Shown one piece after another: positions 1-8,012 of a DNA stretch of 64,000 nucleotides (position 1 is its first letter; each line of letters opens with the position of its first letter). The stretch is from the NCBI RefSeq assembly GCF_014132155.1, contig NZ_BLJQ01000002.1, positions 186,001-250,000 on the forward strand, given 5' to 3'. The notes under the pieces are model-generated. The model was given only the letters and a program-made list of their open reading frames with translations. It made no database searches and was not told where the DNA came from. The translations under genes were made by a program, and so were the position numbers. The stretch comes from Gluconobacter sp. Gdi (GTDB lineage Bacteria; Pseudomonadota; Alphaproteobacteria; Acetobacterales; Acetobacteraceae).

Positions 1-1008
1 AGCAGTTTCGACGAAAACCGAAACCTGGTCATTGTTCATCAGCAACGCGGATTTTGGCACCTGGACAACATCGTTTTCCGAAACACTCAGATTGGCCGAA
101 GCGAATATACCCGGCCGCAGCTGGCCGTTCGTATTGGGGCAAACAACGTAAACGTTGAGCCGCCGTGTATCAGGCTTCAATTCCGGGTCCAGTGTTGCAA
201 CCGGGCCGGAGCAGGTCTGACCGGGGAGGGCCGGGAACGTGACATCCAGTGTGGCTCCTGCCGTGATGTCAGCTATGCGGCTTTCCGGCACGGCCGCAGC
301 GACCCACACGGAAGAGAGATCCAGCAGCGTCATCTGAATGGCCGTTGAGTCCGTGATGTTCTGCCCCACAGCCATGTTGGCGGCGGAAACAACACCATCA
401 ATGGGCGATACGAGAGGGACCTGTCCTTTTGCAGCGTAATCGGAGCGCGCGCCCAGAACCTGTAGCCGCTGATGGGTTCTCTGGGCTTCTGCTTCTGCCT
501 GAGCCAGATCATTGCGTGCAGATTCGAGGTCTTTCACGGCATTTCCGCCAGCAGCGAGCACGCCGCGCGCCCGGTCATAGGCACGTTTGGAGAAATCCAG
601 TGCAGCGCGGGCCCGACGATCGTCGGCCCAGGCCTGATCCAGATCGCTGGCTGCAATCGTCGCCAGTACCTGCCCACGTGAAACATGCTGGCCGAGCTGA
701 ACTGCCACACTCATGATCCGGCCCGTTGCTGGTGCCAGCACATTGACCTGATGATCGGGTATGGCAACCACCTGCGCAGGCAGAGTCACCCCTGCCGTGG
801 CATGCGACAGGGAAACCGGAGCGATCACAAGGCGTTTCTGCAAAGGGCTGCCATCCCGCAAGACGAGACTACCATTCTGCCGGGCAAACATAGGTTGCTC
901 GGGGATAGCCGCATGAGGCGGAGCGAAGAAATAGGTTCTCAAGAAAAGAACAAGGAAAACCAGACCCAGCAGGCCGAGAGCCAGAGCGCTGGCGCGCGCA
1001 ACACGCAT
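1..1008 (-). CDS. RND efflux periplasmic adaptor (HlyD/CzcB-like), C-terminus cut by window edge
   Basis: This is a membrane fusion protein that would link an inner-membrane RND pump to an outer-membrane channel. Translation of the minus strand is open from an ATG at 1008 to the window edge, giving 336 residues without a stop. The N-terminus carries one hydrophobic anchor (about residues 7-24). A lipoyl/barrel-sandwich half-motif follows (VLAPATGRIMSVAVQLGQHV), then an Ala/Arg/Glu-rich helical hairpin. The second half-motif is PLVSPIDGVVSAANMAVGQN, followed by beta-barrel sequence. The partner pump would lie to the left of the window. The substrate cannot be inferred. Family assignment is firm, subfamily is not. 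Confidence 0.85.
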   Translation of the reverse strand, partial: MRVARASALALGLLGLVFLVLFLRTYFFAPPHAAIPEQPMFARQNGSLVLRDGSPLQKRLVIAPVSLSHATAGVTLPAQVVAIPDHQVNVLAPATGRIMSVAVQLGQHVSRGQVLATIAASDLDQAWADDRRARAALDFSKRAYDRARGVLAAGGNAVKDLESARNDLAQAEAEAQRTHQRLQVLGARSDYAAKGQVPLVSPIDGVVSAANMAVGQNITDSTAIQMTLLDLSSVWVAAAVPESRIADITAGATLDVTFPALPGQTCSGPVATLDPELKPDTRRLNVYVVCPNTNGQLRPGIFASANLSVSENDVVQVPKSALLMNNDQVSVFVETA

Positions 1009-1226
1009 ACTTTTTGAAACCCCCGTATCTGCCAGACGACCAATGCCGCAAATGCGGCAGAAGCATGAACCGTCCTGCTACTTCAGAACCCCGACGATTT
1101 CATGGCAAGCGCTACGTGACATAATCATCGGTCAGCATCACTAGAAGCTGAAAACTTGGATTTTCTAAAGGCTTCCAGCAACATATTGCAAAAATTTTAT
1201 CGTTTTGACCCAAAAATTACATAAAA

Positions 1227-1259
1227 AAAGCAGCTCACTCCCAGAGGATGAGCTGCTTT
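1227..1259 (-). terminator. Rho-independent terminator of ompW
   Basis: The arms AAAGCAGCTCA and TGAGCTGCTTT pair perfectly over 11 bp around an 11-nt loop. On the minus strand the hairpin is followed by a run of seven T. It sits 26 bp beyond the ompW stop. Confidence 0.9.
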
Positions 1260-1284
1260 GGCCGTCTTGAACTGCTGGAGCAGA

Positions 1285-2070
1285 TCAGAAGCGGTATTCA
1301 ATACCGGCTGCAACCGTGGTCGGGTTCAGACTGTCACGGGCGTGGATGTATGGGCCAGAAGCTCCGCCGCGCTCGTTGATGAAGGCCGGAACGGACAGCC
1401 ACATCTGCTTGGCGTCAAAGTTGAAGAACCAGTTGCCGACGAGCTGATAATCAAAACCAACATTGGCAGCCGGACCAACCGTCGTACGCAGATCAAGCTT
1501 TTGAACCGCACCACCAGCCGGGCTGATATTGTGGAAGAACGCCAGCGTCAGGCCGACACCCACATATGGGTTGAAGCGCTTGTGCGGGCGGAAGTGCCAG
1601 GCCAGCGTCAGCGTCGGCGGCAGAACCCACGTGCTACCCAGATCAACCTTGCCCAGAGCCGTGTCTTCAGCGGCCAGTTCATGACGGGTGCTGGCTGCGA
1701 TCAGATCCAGAGAGATATGATCCGTGAAGAAATATTCGAACGTGAATTCAGGAGCCACCTGATTGGTTGCTTTTACGCGGCCACCGATCACCTTCACGCG
1801 GGAAGACGTATCCTGCGGAAGAACACCCAGAGCAGACAGACGGATCAGGAAATCACCCTTGCCCAGACCGATCTTTGTGTTCGCGCAGGTCTCAAACAGA
1901 CCGCAGTGGCCGGATGACGGGGGAATGATGTTGACCTGTGGTACCGGAGCCGCGGTCATCGGAGCGGAAACAGTAGCCTGAGGAGCAACGACAGGGGCCG
2001 TTGTCTGAGCGAAAGCAGGTGATGCCACCAGACCTAGGGCGGCGACCAGCGCAAGAGCTGAAGTCTTCAT
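1285..2070 (-). CDS. ompW: OmpW family outer-membrane protein
   Basis: The 261-residue protein is an eight-stranded beta-barrel of the OmpW type, thought to let small hydrophobic molecules cross the outer membrane. It has a Sec signal peptide (cleavage near AFA-QT, residue 21) and a short Ala/Pro/Val-rich linker. The barrel contains the OmpW-type stretches LPPTLTLAWHF and NPYVGVGLTLAFF, and the chain ends in an aromatic residue (EYRF). The gene is divergent from an FNR-type regulator with an FNR box between them. OmpW genes are FNR-controlled in other proteobacteria, so oxygen control is likely here. A strong terminator follows. Confidence 0.88.
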   Translation of the reverse strand: MKTSALALVAALGLVASPAFAQTTAPVVAPQATVSAPMTAAPVPQVNIIPPSSGHCGLFETCANTKIGLGKGDFLIRLSALGVLPQDTSSRVKVIGGRVKATNQVAPEFTFEYFFTDHISLDLIAASTRHELAAEDTALGKVDLGSTWVLPPTLTLAWHFRPHKRFNPYVGVGLTLAFFHNISPAGGAVQKLDLRTTVGPAANVGFDYQLVGNWFFNFDAKQMWLSVPAFINERGGASGPYIHARDSLNPTTVAAGIEYRF

Positions 2071-2085
2071 GTTAAAGAGGTTCCA

Positions 2086-2099
2086 TCAACAATAGTTGA
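2086..2099. promoter_or_regulatory. Inverted repeat in the ompW leader
   Basis: TCAAC-AATA-GTTGA is a perfect 5-4-5 inverted repeat 16-29 bp upstream of the ompW start. It has the spacing of an FNR site but its half-sites point the opposite way. It may be an operator or an mRNA hairpin; the function is unknown. Confidence 0.3.
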
Positions 2100-2130
2100 C
2101 TTCACAAAGCACTCCTCCCCACGCCTCACC

Positions 2131-2144
2131 TTGACCTGGATCAA
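2131..2144. promoter_or_regulatory. FNR/FixK-type box between ompW and fnr
   Basis: TTGACCTGGATCAA matches the FNR/FixK consensus TTGAT-N4-ATCAA in 9 of 10 half-site positions. It lies 61-74 bp upstream of the ompW start and 71-84 bp upstream of the chosen fnr start, so it can serve both divergent promoters. Its presence argues against a start codon for fnr at or before the box. Confidence 0.7.
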
Positions 2145-2214
2145 GTCTGGGGAATTATGTGCTATGGGTGTGGCGGCACAGCAAATGTTACAGGCCGGGA
2201 GAGTTCCAATCATC

Positions 2215-2943
2215 ATGACATCAACGCGTATCCCGGACGAAGTCCACGATCGCTGTGCCCACTGCATTGGTCGCGAACATAGTATCTGTAGTGCAATAGA
2301 CGATTGTGATCTTGCTATACTTGCCAGTGAATCTTCAAAAATGACTGTTCCGGATGGGCGTTCATTTATAGAAGAGGGCGAGCCAGCCCATGATTTTTTC
2401 GTTGTGACTGGTGGACGCGTTAAACTTTTTACACTTCTTCCAGACGGACGCCGCCAGATTACCGGTTTTGCTGAAGGTGGAGATTTCCTTGGGCTTGCAG
2501 CGTCCACGAGCTATGCATTCGGTGCAGAGGCGCTCGGCACTGCGGTTCTGTGTCGTTTTCCCCATGCGTCGATGCAGCGACTCACAAGCCGCTTTCCCAA
2601 TCTGGAGCATCGGCTGCGTCAGGAAGCGTCTCGTGAACTGACCCTGATGCAGGCTCGTATGACCCTGTTGGGCCGAAAGACGGCGCGCGAGCGTCTTGCA
2701 ACCTTCCTGATGGAGCGCGCCCGGCTGCTCTCAGCGCCAGTACCAGAGCCTCATGCGCCGATTGAGCTGGATCTACCCATGCCACGGACCGATATCGCGG
2801 ATTATCTTGGACTGACTATTGAAACAGTCAGCCGTGTTCTGAGCGCCTTTAAACGGGAAGGTCTGATAAGCATTCGTGGCATTACTCACATTACAATTAT
2901 GCAACCTGACCGCATCGCTATAATTGCGGAAGGCCTCGAATAG
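2215..2943 (+). CDS. fnr: FNR-type Crp-family transcriptional regulator with iron-sulfur cysteines
   Basis: The 242-residue protein should be an oxygen-responsive regulator. N-terminal cysteines 14, 17, 25 and 31 (CAHC, then C, then C) and Cys113 in the cyclic-nucleotide-like barrel fit the E. coli FNR pattern of an N-terminal cluster plus one internal cysteine. A [4Fe-4S] cofactor is therefore expected. A dimerisation helix follows, and a C-terminal helix-turn-helix carries the FNR recognition triad E..SR in ETVSRVL. I chose the ATG at 2215, preceded by GGGAGAG, because upstream in-frame starts would put the FNR box or its promoter inside the gene. From memory, an FNR-type regulator called GoxR is known in Gluconobacter oxydans; this may be its counterpart. 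Confidence 0.87.
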   Translation: MTSTRIPDEVHDRCAHCIGREHSICSAIDDCDLAILASESSKMTVPDGRSFIEEGEPAHDFFVVTGGRVKLFTLLPDGRRQITGFAEGGDFLGLAASTSYAFGAEALGTAVLCRFPHASMQRLTSRFPNLEHRLRQEASRELTLMQARMTLLGRKTARERLATFLMERARLLSAPVPEPHAPIELDLPMPRTDIADYLGLTIETVSRVLSAFKREGLISIRGITHITIMQPDRIAIIAEGLE

Positions 2944-3019
2944 AAGTTTATTTACCGGGAAGCCACATTCCCGCCACGAAGTGCTGGTGTCTTCCTGCCA
3001 GATGATTACAGGAGACTTC

Positions 3020-3466
3020 ATGAAAAACCGTATTTTCTTCCGTTCGCTTCTTGCTGTCAGCCTGCTGACCGGTTCGGTTTCAGTAGCCTCCAAGGCCTAC
3101 GCAGCCGATCCGGCTGCAGCTACGCAGAGCACTCAGAATGACTTCCTTGGGAATCTTGCCCAGAAAGAAGACAATCTCAACAACCGCGTGAAGAACTACC
3201 AGACGCAATCTGCTGCGGCCCAAGCTGAGCGCACCCAGAAAATCCAGGCACTCAAAGACAAGTACGCGAATGCACCGGCCAACGAAAAAGCCAACATTCA
3301 GAACAAGATTAACAGCGAGCGTGACAAGCTGAATACAGCCCGTACCGCACAGACGGAAAAACTTCAGAAGCTGCGCAATGCGCCGCAGGAACAGAAGAAC
3401 CGTCTGAATGCACTGGGCAAGAAGAGCCGCAGCGATGCGACGAACTTCCTGAACGGCGGTCTCTGA
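3020..3466 (+). CDS. Small secreted alpha-helical (coiled-coil) protein, unknown function
   Basis: The 148-residue product has a typical Sec signal peptide (positive MKNR start, hydrophobic core, cleavage near AYA-AD, about residue 30). The mature part is almost entirely charged helix rich in Gln, Lys, Asn and Ala, with heptad-like spacing and no cysteine. I do not recognise a named family. A good Shine-Dalgarno (AGGAG) precedes the ATG at 3020, and a strong terminator follows. The gene lies 76 bp after fnr in the same direction and could share its transcript. A periplasmic or envelope-stress role is possible but not shown. Confidence 0.75.
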   Translation: MKNRIFFRSLLAVSLLTGSVSVASKAYAADPAAATQSTQNDFLGNLAQKEDNLNNRVKNYQTQSAAAQAERTQKIQALKDKYANAPANEKANIQNKINSERDKLNTARTAQTEKLQKLRNAPQEQKNRLNALGKKSRSDATNFLNGGL

Positions 3467-3476
3467 GACAGCCTCA

Positions 3477-3510
3477 CCAGCCGGATTACTCCGGCTGGCA
3501 TTCTTTCTTA
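3477..3510 (+). terminator. Rho-independent terminator after the secreted helical protein
   Basis: CCAGCCGG and CCGGCTGG pair perfectly around a 6-nt loop and are followed by the T-rich tail CATTCTTTCTT on the plus strand. Confidence 0.8.
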
Positions 3511-3512
3511 CG

Positions 3513-4964
3513 TTACAGAGAGCGAAACGCTTTCATAGCCCGGTCCCGACCTTCCTGAAGCTCGACGATCGGATGTGGGTAAGTCTTTCCCAAAATGACG
3601 CCAGCGTGGCGCAGTTCATTTTCCCGCGCGTTCCAAGGCTCGAGCAGTGCCTTTCCTGAGAGCTTCTTCAGCTCTGGCACCCATTGACGGATATAATCGC
3701 CGTCTGGATCAAATTTCACACCCTGTCTGGTCGGATTAAAAATCCGGAAGAACGGCGCGGCATCAATGCCCGTGCCAGCAACCCACTGCCAGTTCATGGC
3801 ATTGCTTGCCCAATCCGCGTCCACCAAAGTGTCACGGAACCAGGCTTCCCCTTCACGCCAGTCAATCAGCAGATGCTTCGTCAAAAATGACCCGACGATC
3901 ATTCTTGCCCGATTATGCATCCATCCCGTCACCCAAAGCTGTCGCATGCCAGCATCCACAACAGGAATGCCGGTACGTCCCTGTTGCCACGCTTCCAAGT
4001 CTGTCTGGCTCGAGCGCCACGACATAGATGAAAATTTCTGATTCAGGCTGGTCTTGGGCAGAAGAGGTTGATGAAAAAGGGTGTATTTCGCGAACTCTCG
4101 CCACCCGATTTCGGAGAGAAAAATTCTCGCGCCTTCTTCGGAAGCGCCTTTACGCTGAATCGCGGCCCAGACCTGCCGCGGAGAGACCGCCCCGGACGCC
4201 AGATAAGGGGACAGGCGCGAAGTTCCTTCACGCCCTAGCTCGTCCCGGCCGGTTCCATAACGGGTACAGTCATGCTTCACGAAGTCCTCCAGGTGCTCCT
4301 GTCCCTCGGTTTCCCCCGGCTCCCAGTTAGACCGCAACCCGGCGGCCCAGTCAGGCTGGGTGGGGAGGAGACTCTTCTCATCAAGACGATGATCCGGAAG
4401 CAAATCGTCCTTAACAGGGAAGAACGACAGGTGGGATGGCGCATCTACAGGATCCGGAACGTCCTGAAGCTGAAACGCTTTCCAGAAGGCCGTGAAAACG
4501 CGATAGAATTTTTCTTCCTTCGTGCGGACCCGTTCAGGATCCAGCAGGACTGTTCCCCATTCTGCCTTCGCCGAGACGTCGTTTTTGCTGAGCGCATCAG
4601 CAATACGGTCGTCCTGTTCCCGTTCTTTGGCATGAAACCGGTGATGCCAGAAAACGCAATTAGCGCCGGTTTCTTTTGCAAGCGCAGGGATCAGCGTCTC
4701 TGCGGAGCCATGAAGCGTCAGGAGCGCACCATGGTGTTGAGCCAGAGATTTTCTTAGCTCGGCCAGTGCGCCATGCAGCCACCACCGGGATGCCGCTCCC
4801 AGACGGTGGAGTGCAGGTGTCTCATCATCAAGAACGTAAACGCAGATCAGCGGTCGCCCGGTTTCCACAGCAGCCTGTAGGGCGGGATGATCGGCAAGGC
4901 GAAGGTCATCCCTGAACCAGACGATGACAGGGGATTCTTTAGTCTGTGACGCGCGGGCAAGCAT
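3513..4964 (-). CDS. phrB: Deoxyribodipyrimidine photolyase (CPD class I)
   Basis: The 483-residue flavoprotein repairs UV-induced cyclobutane pyrimidine dimers using blue light. The N-terminal alpha/beta antenna domain begins VIVWFRDDLRLADHPAL. The C-terminal FAD domain carries the photolyase signature stretches TGIPVVDAGMRQLWVTGWMHN and DADWASNAMNWQWVAGTG. Length is usual for the family. The antenna chromophore cannot be told from sequence alone. The gene stands alone, converging on the helical protein gene with its stop 3 bp beyond that gene's terminator. Confidence 0.95.
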   Translation of the reverse strand: MLARASQTKESPVIVWFRDDLRLADHPALQAAVETGRPLICVYVLDDETPALHRLGAASRWWLHGALAELRKSLAQHHGALLTLHGSAETLIPALAKETGANCVFWHHRFHAKEREQDDRIADALSKNDVSAKAEWGTVLLDPERVRTKEEKFYRVFTAFWKAFQLQDVPDPVDAPSHLSFFPVKDDLLPDHRLDEKSLLPTQPDWAAGLRSNWEPGETEGQEHLEDFVKHDCTRYGTGRDELGREGTSRLSPYLASGAVSPRQVWAAIQRKGASEEGARIFLSEIGWREFAKYTLFHQPLLPKTSLNQKFSSMSWRSSQTDLEAWQQGRTGIPVVDAGMRQLWVTGWMHNRARMIVGSFLTKHLLIDWREGEAWFRDTLVDADWASNAMNWQWVAGTGIDAAPFFRIFNPTRQGVKFDPDGDYIRQWVPELKKLSGKALLEPWNARENELRHAGVILGKTYPHPIVELQEGRDRAMKAFRSL

Positions 4965-5043
4965 TCGGCTCTCTTTCCGAGGGTATGAAAGGACTGAGGG
5001 TCAAAACCTCGAAAACAGCGCTCACAGAGTGCGTGAGCTGAAA

Positions 5044-5976
5044 TTAAGCGTGCTTTGCGTCGGATGGTTTCACAGTTTGTGTCGACGCGGGCAGCGGCTT
5101 GTGCTCCCGGCCAGAATAATTGGTGATAATGGTCCGTACAGCGCCTGCAGCTTCTTCAGCAGCCATGATAGCCGTGTCGCCCCACGCATTATCCAGGGAA
5201 TGAGCTGGAACATCGTGAAGCTGTGTTGCTGCCCCGGCTTCCTTGCCATCTGGTGTGATGACATGCCAGACGATCTCGATGTGCTGCATCAAAGTTTTAT
5301 CGACTGTCCCCGCAGTTGTGACCTTCACGACGCCCTGAACCGTAAAATCCGCGTTTTTGGCGTTGGTCTGCACAGAGTTTGTCTTGTCGGGCAACGAGGC
5401 ATAGAACGCCCGAGCTAGAGAGGTATTTCCGTCGCCGGGCGCTCCTTTAACGCCTTCAAAATAGATATGAGCGGCACGGCGCATGAGGCTGTGAGGGTCC
5501 TGCTGCATCATATCCGCCTGAATACCGGTCAGGAGATTGGCCAGTTCCGGAGCTTCCTGCATGGCGGCGCCCTTAATGGCCAACGGATCTCCCGCACTCC
5601 AGCCTGCCATATCAACTGGTGCACCATCGCCTTCAGCACGCGCTTTCCCCTCAGGCGTCATGATGACGTAGTGCGGCACTACGGCTCCGTTGCGGGTGCT
5701 TGCGCTCAGTTTCAGCCACCAGTCACCAGGTTTTTTCGGCTGGGCAATAGCCGGAACCGACTGCGCCACCATGGCTTCCGCAACGTCATGAGCCCACAGA
5801 TTTGCAGCATCATCGGACAACAGGGACTCAGAAGATGTCGGAACGGCCAGTCGGGCAGGAGGCAGGTTTGCCGTTGCGAGCTGCCGGGCCTGTTGTCCCG
5901 GGTCCGAGAACGGGCGAGGCATGCTGAAGCAGCCAGCCAGACAGAGGGGCAGCAGAACAGGCAGAAAACGGCGCAT
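5044..5976 (-). CDS. Putative lipoprotein of unknown function, downstream of tonB
   Basis: The 310-residue protein starts with a lipoprotein signal peptide ending in the lipobox LAGC (Cys16), so it should be lipid-anchored in the envelope. The rest is a mixed soluble domain with no motif I recognise. Its C-terminal third contains a repeated beta-rich segment (FTVQGVVKVTTAG, then IEIVWHVITPDGKE) that suggests a small beta-sandwich. It follows the tonB-like gene by 72 bp on the same strand, with a strong hairpin in the gap. Cotranscription with partial termination is plausible. No function is assigned. Confidence 0.75.
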   Translation of the reverse strand: MRRFLPVLLPLCLAGCFSMPRPFSDPGQQARQLATANLPPARLAVPTSSESLLSDDAANLWAHDVAEAMVAQSVPAIAQPKKPGDWWLKLSASTRNGAVVPHYVIMTPEGKARAEGDGAPVDMAGWSAGDPLAIKGAAMQEAPELANLLTGIQADMMQQDPHSLMRRAAHIYFEGVKGAPGDGNTSLARAFYASLPDKTNSVQTNAKNADFTVQGVVKVTTAGTVDKTLMQHIEIVWHVITPDGKEAGAATQLHDVPAHSLDNAWGDTAIMAAEEAAGAVRTIITNYSGREHKPLPASTQTVKPSDAKHA

Positions 5977-6004
5977 CAGGGCTCCGGAACAGTGATAAAG
6001 AGAC

Positions 6005-6032
6005 CGGCGAAGTGTAAGGGATCACTTCGCCG
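6005..6032 (-). terminator. Hairpin between tonB and the lipoprotein gene
   Basis: CGGCGAAGTG and CACTTCGCCG form a perfect 10-bp stem with an 8-nt loop. On the minus strand it is followed by GTCTCTTT. It could end or attenuate the tonB transcript before the lipoprotein gene. Confidence 0.7.
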
Positions 6033-6048
6033 ATGTCGAAACTGCGGA

Positions 6049-7164
6049 TCAGCGGCGGATCAGAATGTAATTGATCGTCACATCGATATCGAAGTGATCG
6101 CCCTTCATGTCAGGCGGCACGGGCGGCAGTTTGGCCCCCTGGAACATACCCGTCGTGGCAGCATCCAGTGAGTAGGAGCCGGACTGGCCCGTTAGCCGGA
6201 CTGTTTTCACATGCCCGAATCTGTCCAGAACAACATGGACAGAAGACGGACCATCCTCTCCGGCGCGGGCGGCATCTTCCGGATAATACATGTGAGACCG
6301 GATCCAGCGATCAATCTCGCTGCCGTAGTCTTCACTGACGCCCTTCACGCTGGTGCGTGTCTGATAAGGCGCGTTAATAGCGCCATTCATGCTGAGCGGC
6401 CCCAGCGACATGTCAATCGGTCCGCCCGATCCCGCCGCACGTCCACGACGATGCCGGTAGGGTGACGGCTGTTCACCGAAGGACAGATCCATCGGATGGG
6501 CGAGTGGATTGTTGTTCTGCGATCGGTTCGAGCGATGGGCACGATGACTGTGCGACGTCGTCTGCGTGCTTCGCTGGCTGGGTGCGGCGCCCGGCGTAAC
6601 CTGCTGAGACGGCGTGGTTTTGGGAATCTCGGACGACGACTCTTCGGGCACAGGCGGGGCCGATGGCGTTTCAGGCGTCGGCACGGCAGGTGTTGGCGCA
6701 GATTGCTGTTGCTCTGGCTGCTGCTGTTCCTGCTGGGTTTCTTCTTGGCTCTGGGCAGGCGGTGGTGGCGGAGCGCCCCCCTGATCATTGGCGCGCGGTC
6801 CCTGCATGCTGCTTTTTGAGGGAGGCTGATCAAAGACCATCTCAACCTGCGGCTGCTCACTTCCTGCAGGTGAACCATGCACGCCCTGATGCTGCGTAAG
6901 CAGCAGGGCGAGGACTGCCGCATGAAGGCCAGCAGAAATGCAGAACGGAACAATAGGCCCCGGTTCCACAATGGTCTGTGGGCGCATCATGGGCGTCAGG
7001 ACGGGACGAACCGGGCTTTTCGCAGGTGGGACATAATCCTTCAGCCGGGACCGGAATCCCTTCGGTGACTGAAGATGTGCATTCACAGGGCGTAAGGACG
7101 CAGCGAACAGCTTTGGCTCGCGACGCTCCACCTTGCCATTGGCAGACGGCATTTTCCCGCTCAT
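6049..7164 (-). CDS. tonB: TonB-family energy transducer
   Basis: The 371-residue protein should carry proton-motive-force energy from ExbB-ExbD to TonB-dependent receptors. About 70 cytoplasmic residues precede a single hydrophobic segment (about 71-93). A long periplasmic spacer rich in Pro, Gln, Glu and Ser follows. The C-terminal domain contains the TonB-type YPEDAARAGEDG segment, a V-L-D-R-F-G-H-V strand and the sequence LPPVPPDM. The cytoplasmic N-terminus is longer than in E. coli TonB. No exbB or exbD is adjacent. Two TonB-dependent receptors occur later in this window and are possible clients. A hairpin follows the gene. Confidence 0.85.
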   Translation of the reverse strand: MSGKMPSANGKVERREPKLFAASLRPVNAHLQSPKGFRSRLKDYVPPAKSPVRPVLTPMMRPQTIVEPGPIVPFCISAGLHAAVLALLLTQHQGVHGSPAGSEQPQVEMVFDQPPSKSSMQGPRANDQGGAPPPPPAQSQEETQQEQQQPEQQQSAPTPAVPTPETPSAPPVPEESSSEIPKTTPSQQVTPGAAPSQRSTQTTSHSHRAHRSNRSQNNNPLAHPMDLSFGEQPSPYRHRRGRAAGSGGPIDMSLGPLSMNGAINAPYQTRTSVKGVSEDYGSEIDRWIRSHMYYPEDAARAGEDGPSSVHVVLDRFGHVKTVRLTGQSGSYSLDAATTGMFQGAKLPPVPPDMKGDHFDIDVTINYILIRR

Positions 7165-7361
7165 AGGTTGCGGGCCTGCTCAAAAGAGGAAAGGTGGCGG
7201 CAAGTCATCGCCAGGCTTTATGCACCAGGGCGGGCGGGTTCGTCATCCGGCAGGCTGGTATCCGGTCTGGGGGTGGGCATCGCGTCTGTCACTATCATGG
7301 CAGTAATGGGCAGTTCACGAAAGAGACAAAGCGCCATGTTCCTGGCAGGAAAGACAGCTTC

Positions 7362-8012
7362 ATGACAGACAGTCTCATATCGTGTCTTTCCGTTGATCCG
7401 GATGTTGCAGCCGCAGTTCGCAGGATTGGTCCCTGTCGCCTTCAGGGAAGAGGCGATCAGGAGCCATATGACGCCCTCCTCCGTGCCATCGCCGGGCAAC
7501 AGCTCCACGGTGTGGCTGCGCGCCGTATCTTCGGGCGGCTATGCCTTCTTGGCCCTGAGGCGTCCGAGGATGGCACGCCTCCAGCACCTGATGCCCTTCT
7601 TGCTTTGTCCGAAGATGCTCTGCGTGCCTGCGGCCTGTCTGCCAGCAAGCAGAGCGCCATGCGGGGCGTTGCGCAGGCTCGCTTGGATGGACTTGTGCCC
7701 AGCCGACAAGATGCTGATGCACTGGAAGACGAGGACCTGATCCAGCGGCTTATAACCCTTCGTGGTGTCGGACGATGGACCGTTGAGATGCTGCTGATGC
7801 TGACGTTGAACCGGCCCGATGTGATGCCGGTGGATGACTTTGGTGTCCGGGAAGGCTGGCGCCGGATTAAAGGGCTGGACATTGCGCCGAAGCCCAAAGC
7901 CCTGAAAATTGAAACGCTTCCCTTTTCCCCACATCGCTCCGCGCTGGCCTGGTATTGCTGGCGCGTGGCGGAAGAAGGGCGAAAAACTGCTCCCAACGTG
8001 TTGACGGGTTAG
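7362..8012 (+). CDS. alkA: DNA-3-methyladenine glycosylase II (AlkA-like, HhH-GPD)
   Basis: The 216-residue base-excision repair enzyme removes alkylated bases from DNA. The helix-hairpin-helix (LRGVGRWTVEMLLML, residues 133-147) is followed by the Gly/Pro-Asp segment PVDDFG, where Asp159 is the predicted catalytic residue. An earlier family motif is seen in AIAGQQLHGVAARRI. It lacks the N-terminal extra domain of E. coli AlkA and matches the short bacterial form. I chose the ATG at 7362, preceded by AGGAAAG; longer in-frame openings run through the promoter region. The stop overlaps that of the convergent esterase gene by 4 bp. Confidence 0.88.
   Translation: MTDSLISCLSVDPDVAAAVRRIGPCRLQGRGDQEPYDALLRAIAGQQLHGVAARRIFGRLCLLGPEASEDGTPPAPDALLALSEDALRACGLSASKQSAMRGVAQARLDGLVPSRQDADALEDEDLIQRLITLRGVGRWTVEMLLMLTLNRPDVMPVDDFGVREGWRRIKGLDIAPKPKALKIETLPFSPHRSALAWYCWRVAEEGRKTAPNVLTG

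Noticed and set aside
2067-2507. Open frame antisense to the start of fnr
   Set aside because: It would cover the FNR box and the divergent promoters, and has no family match.
5467-6171. Open frame (234 codons) antisense to the lipoprotein and tonB genes
   Set aside because: It spans two real genes and the hairpin between them, with shadow-type composition.
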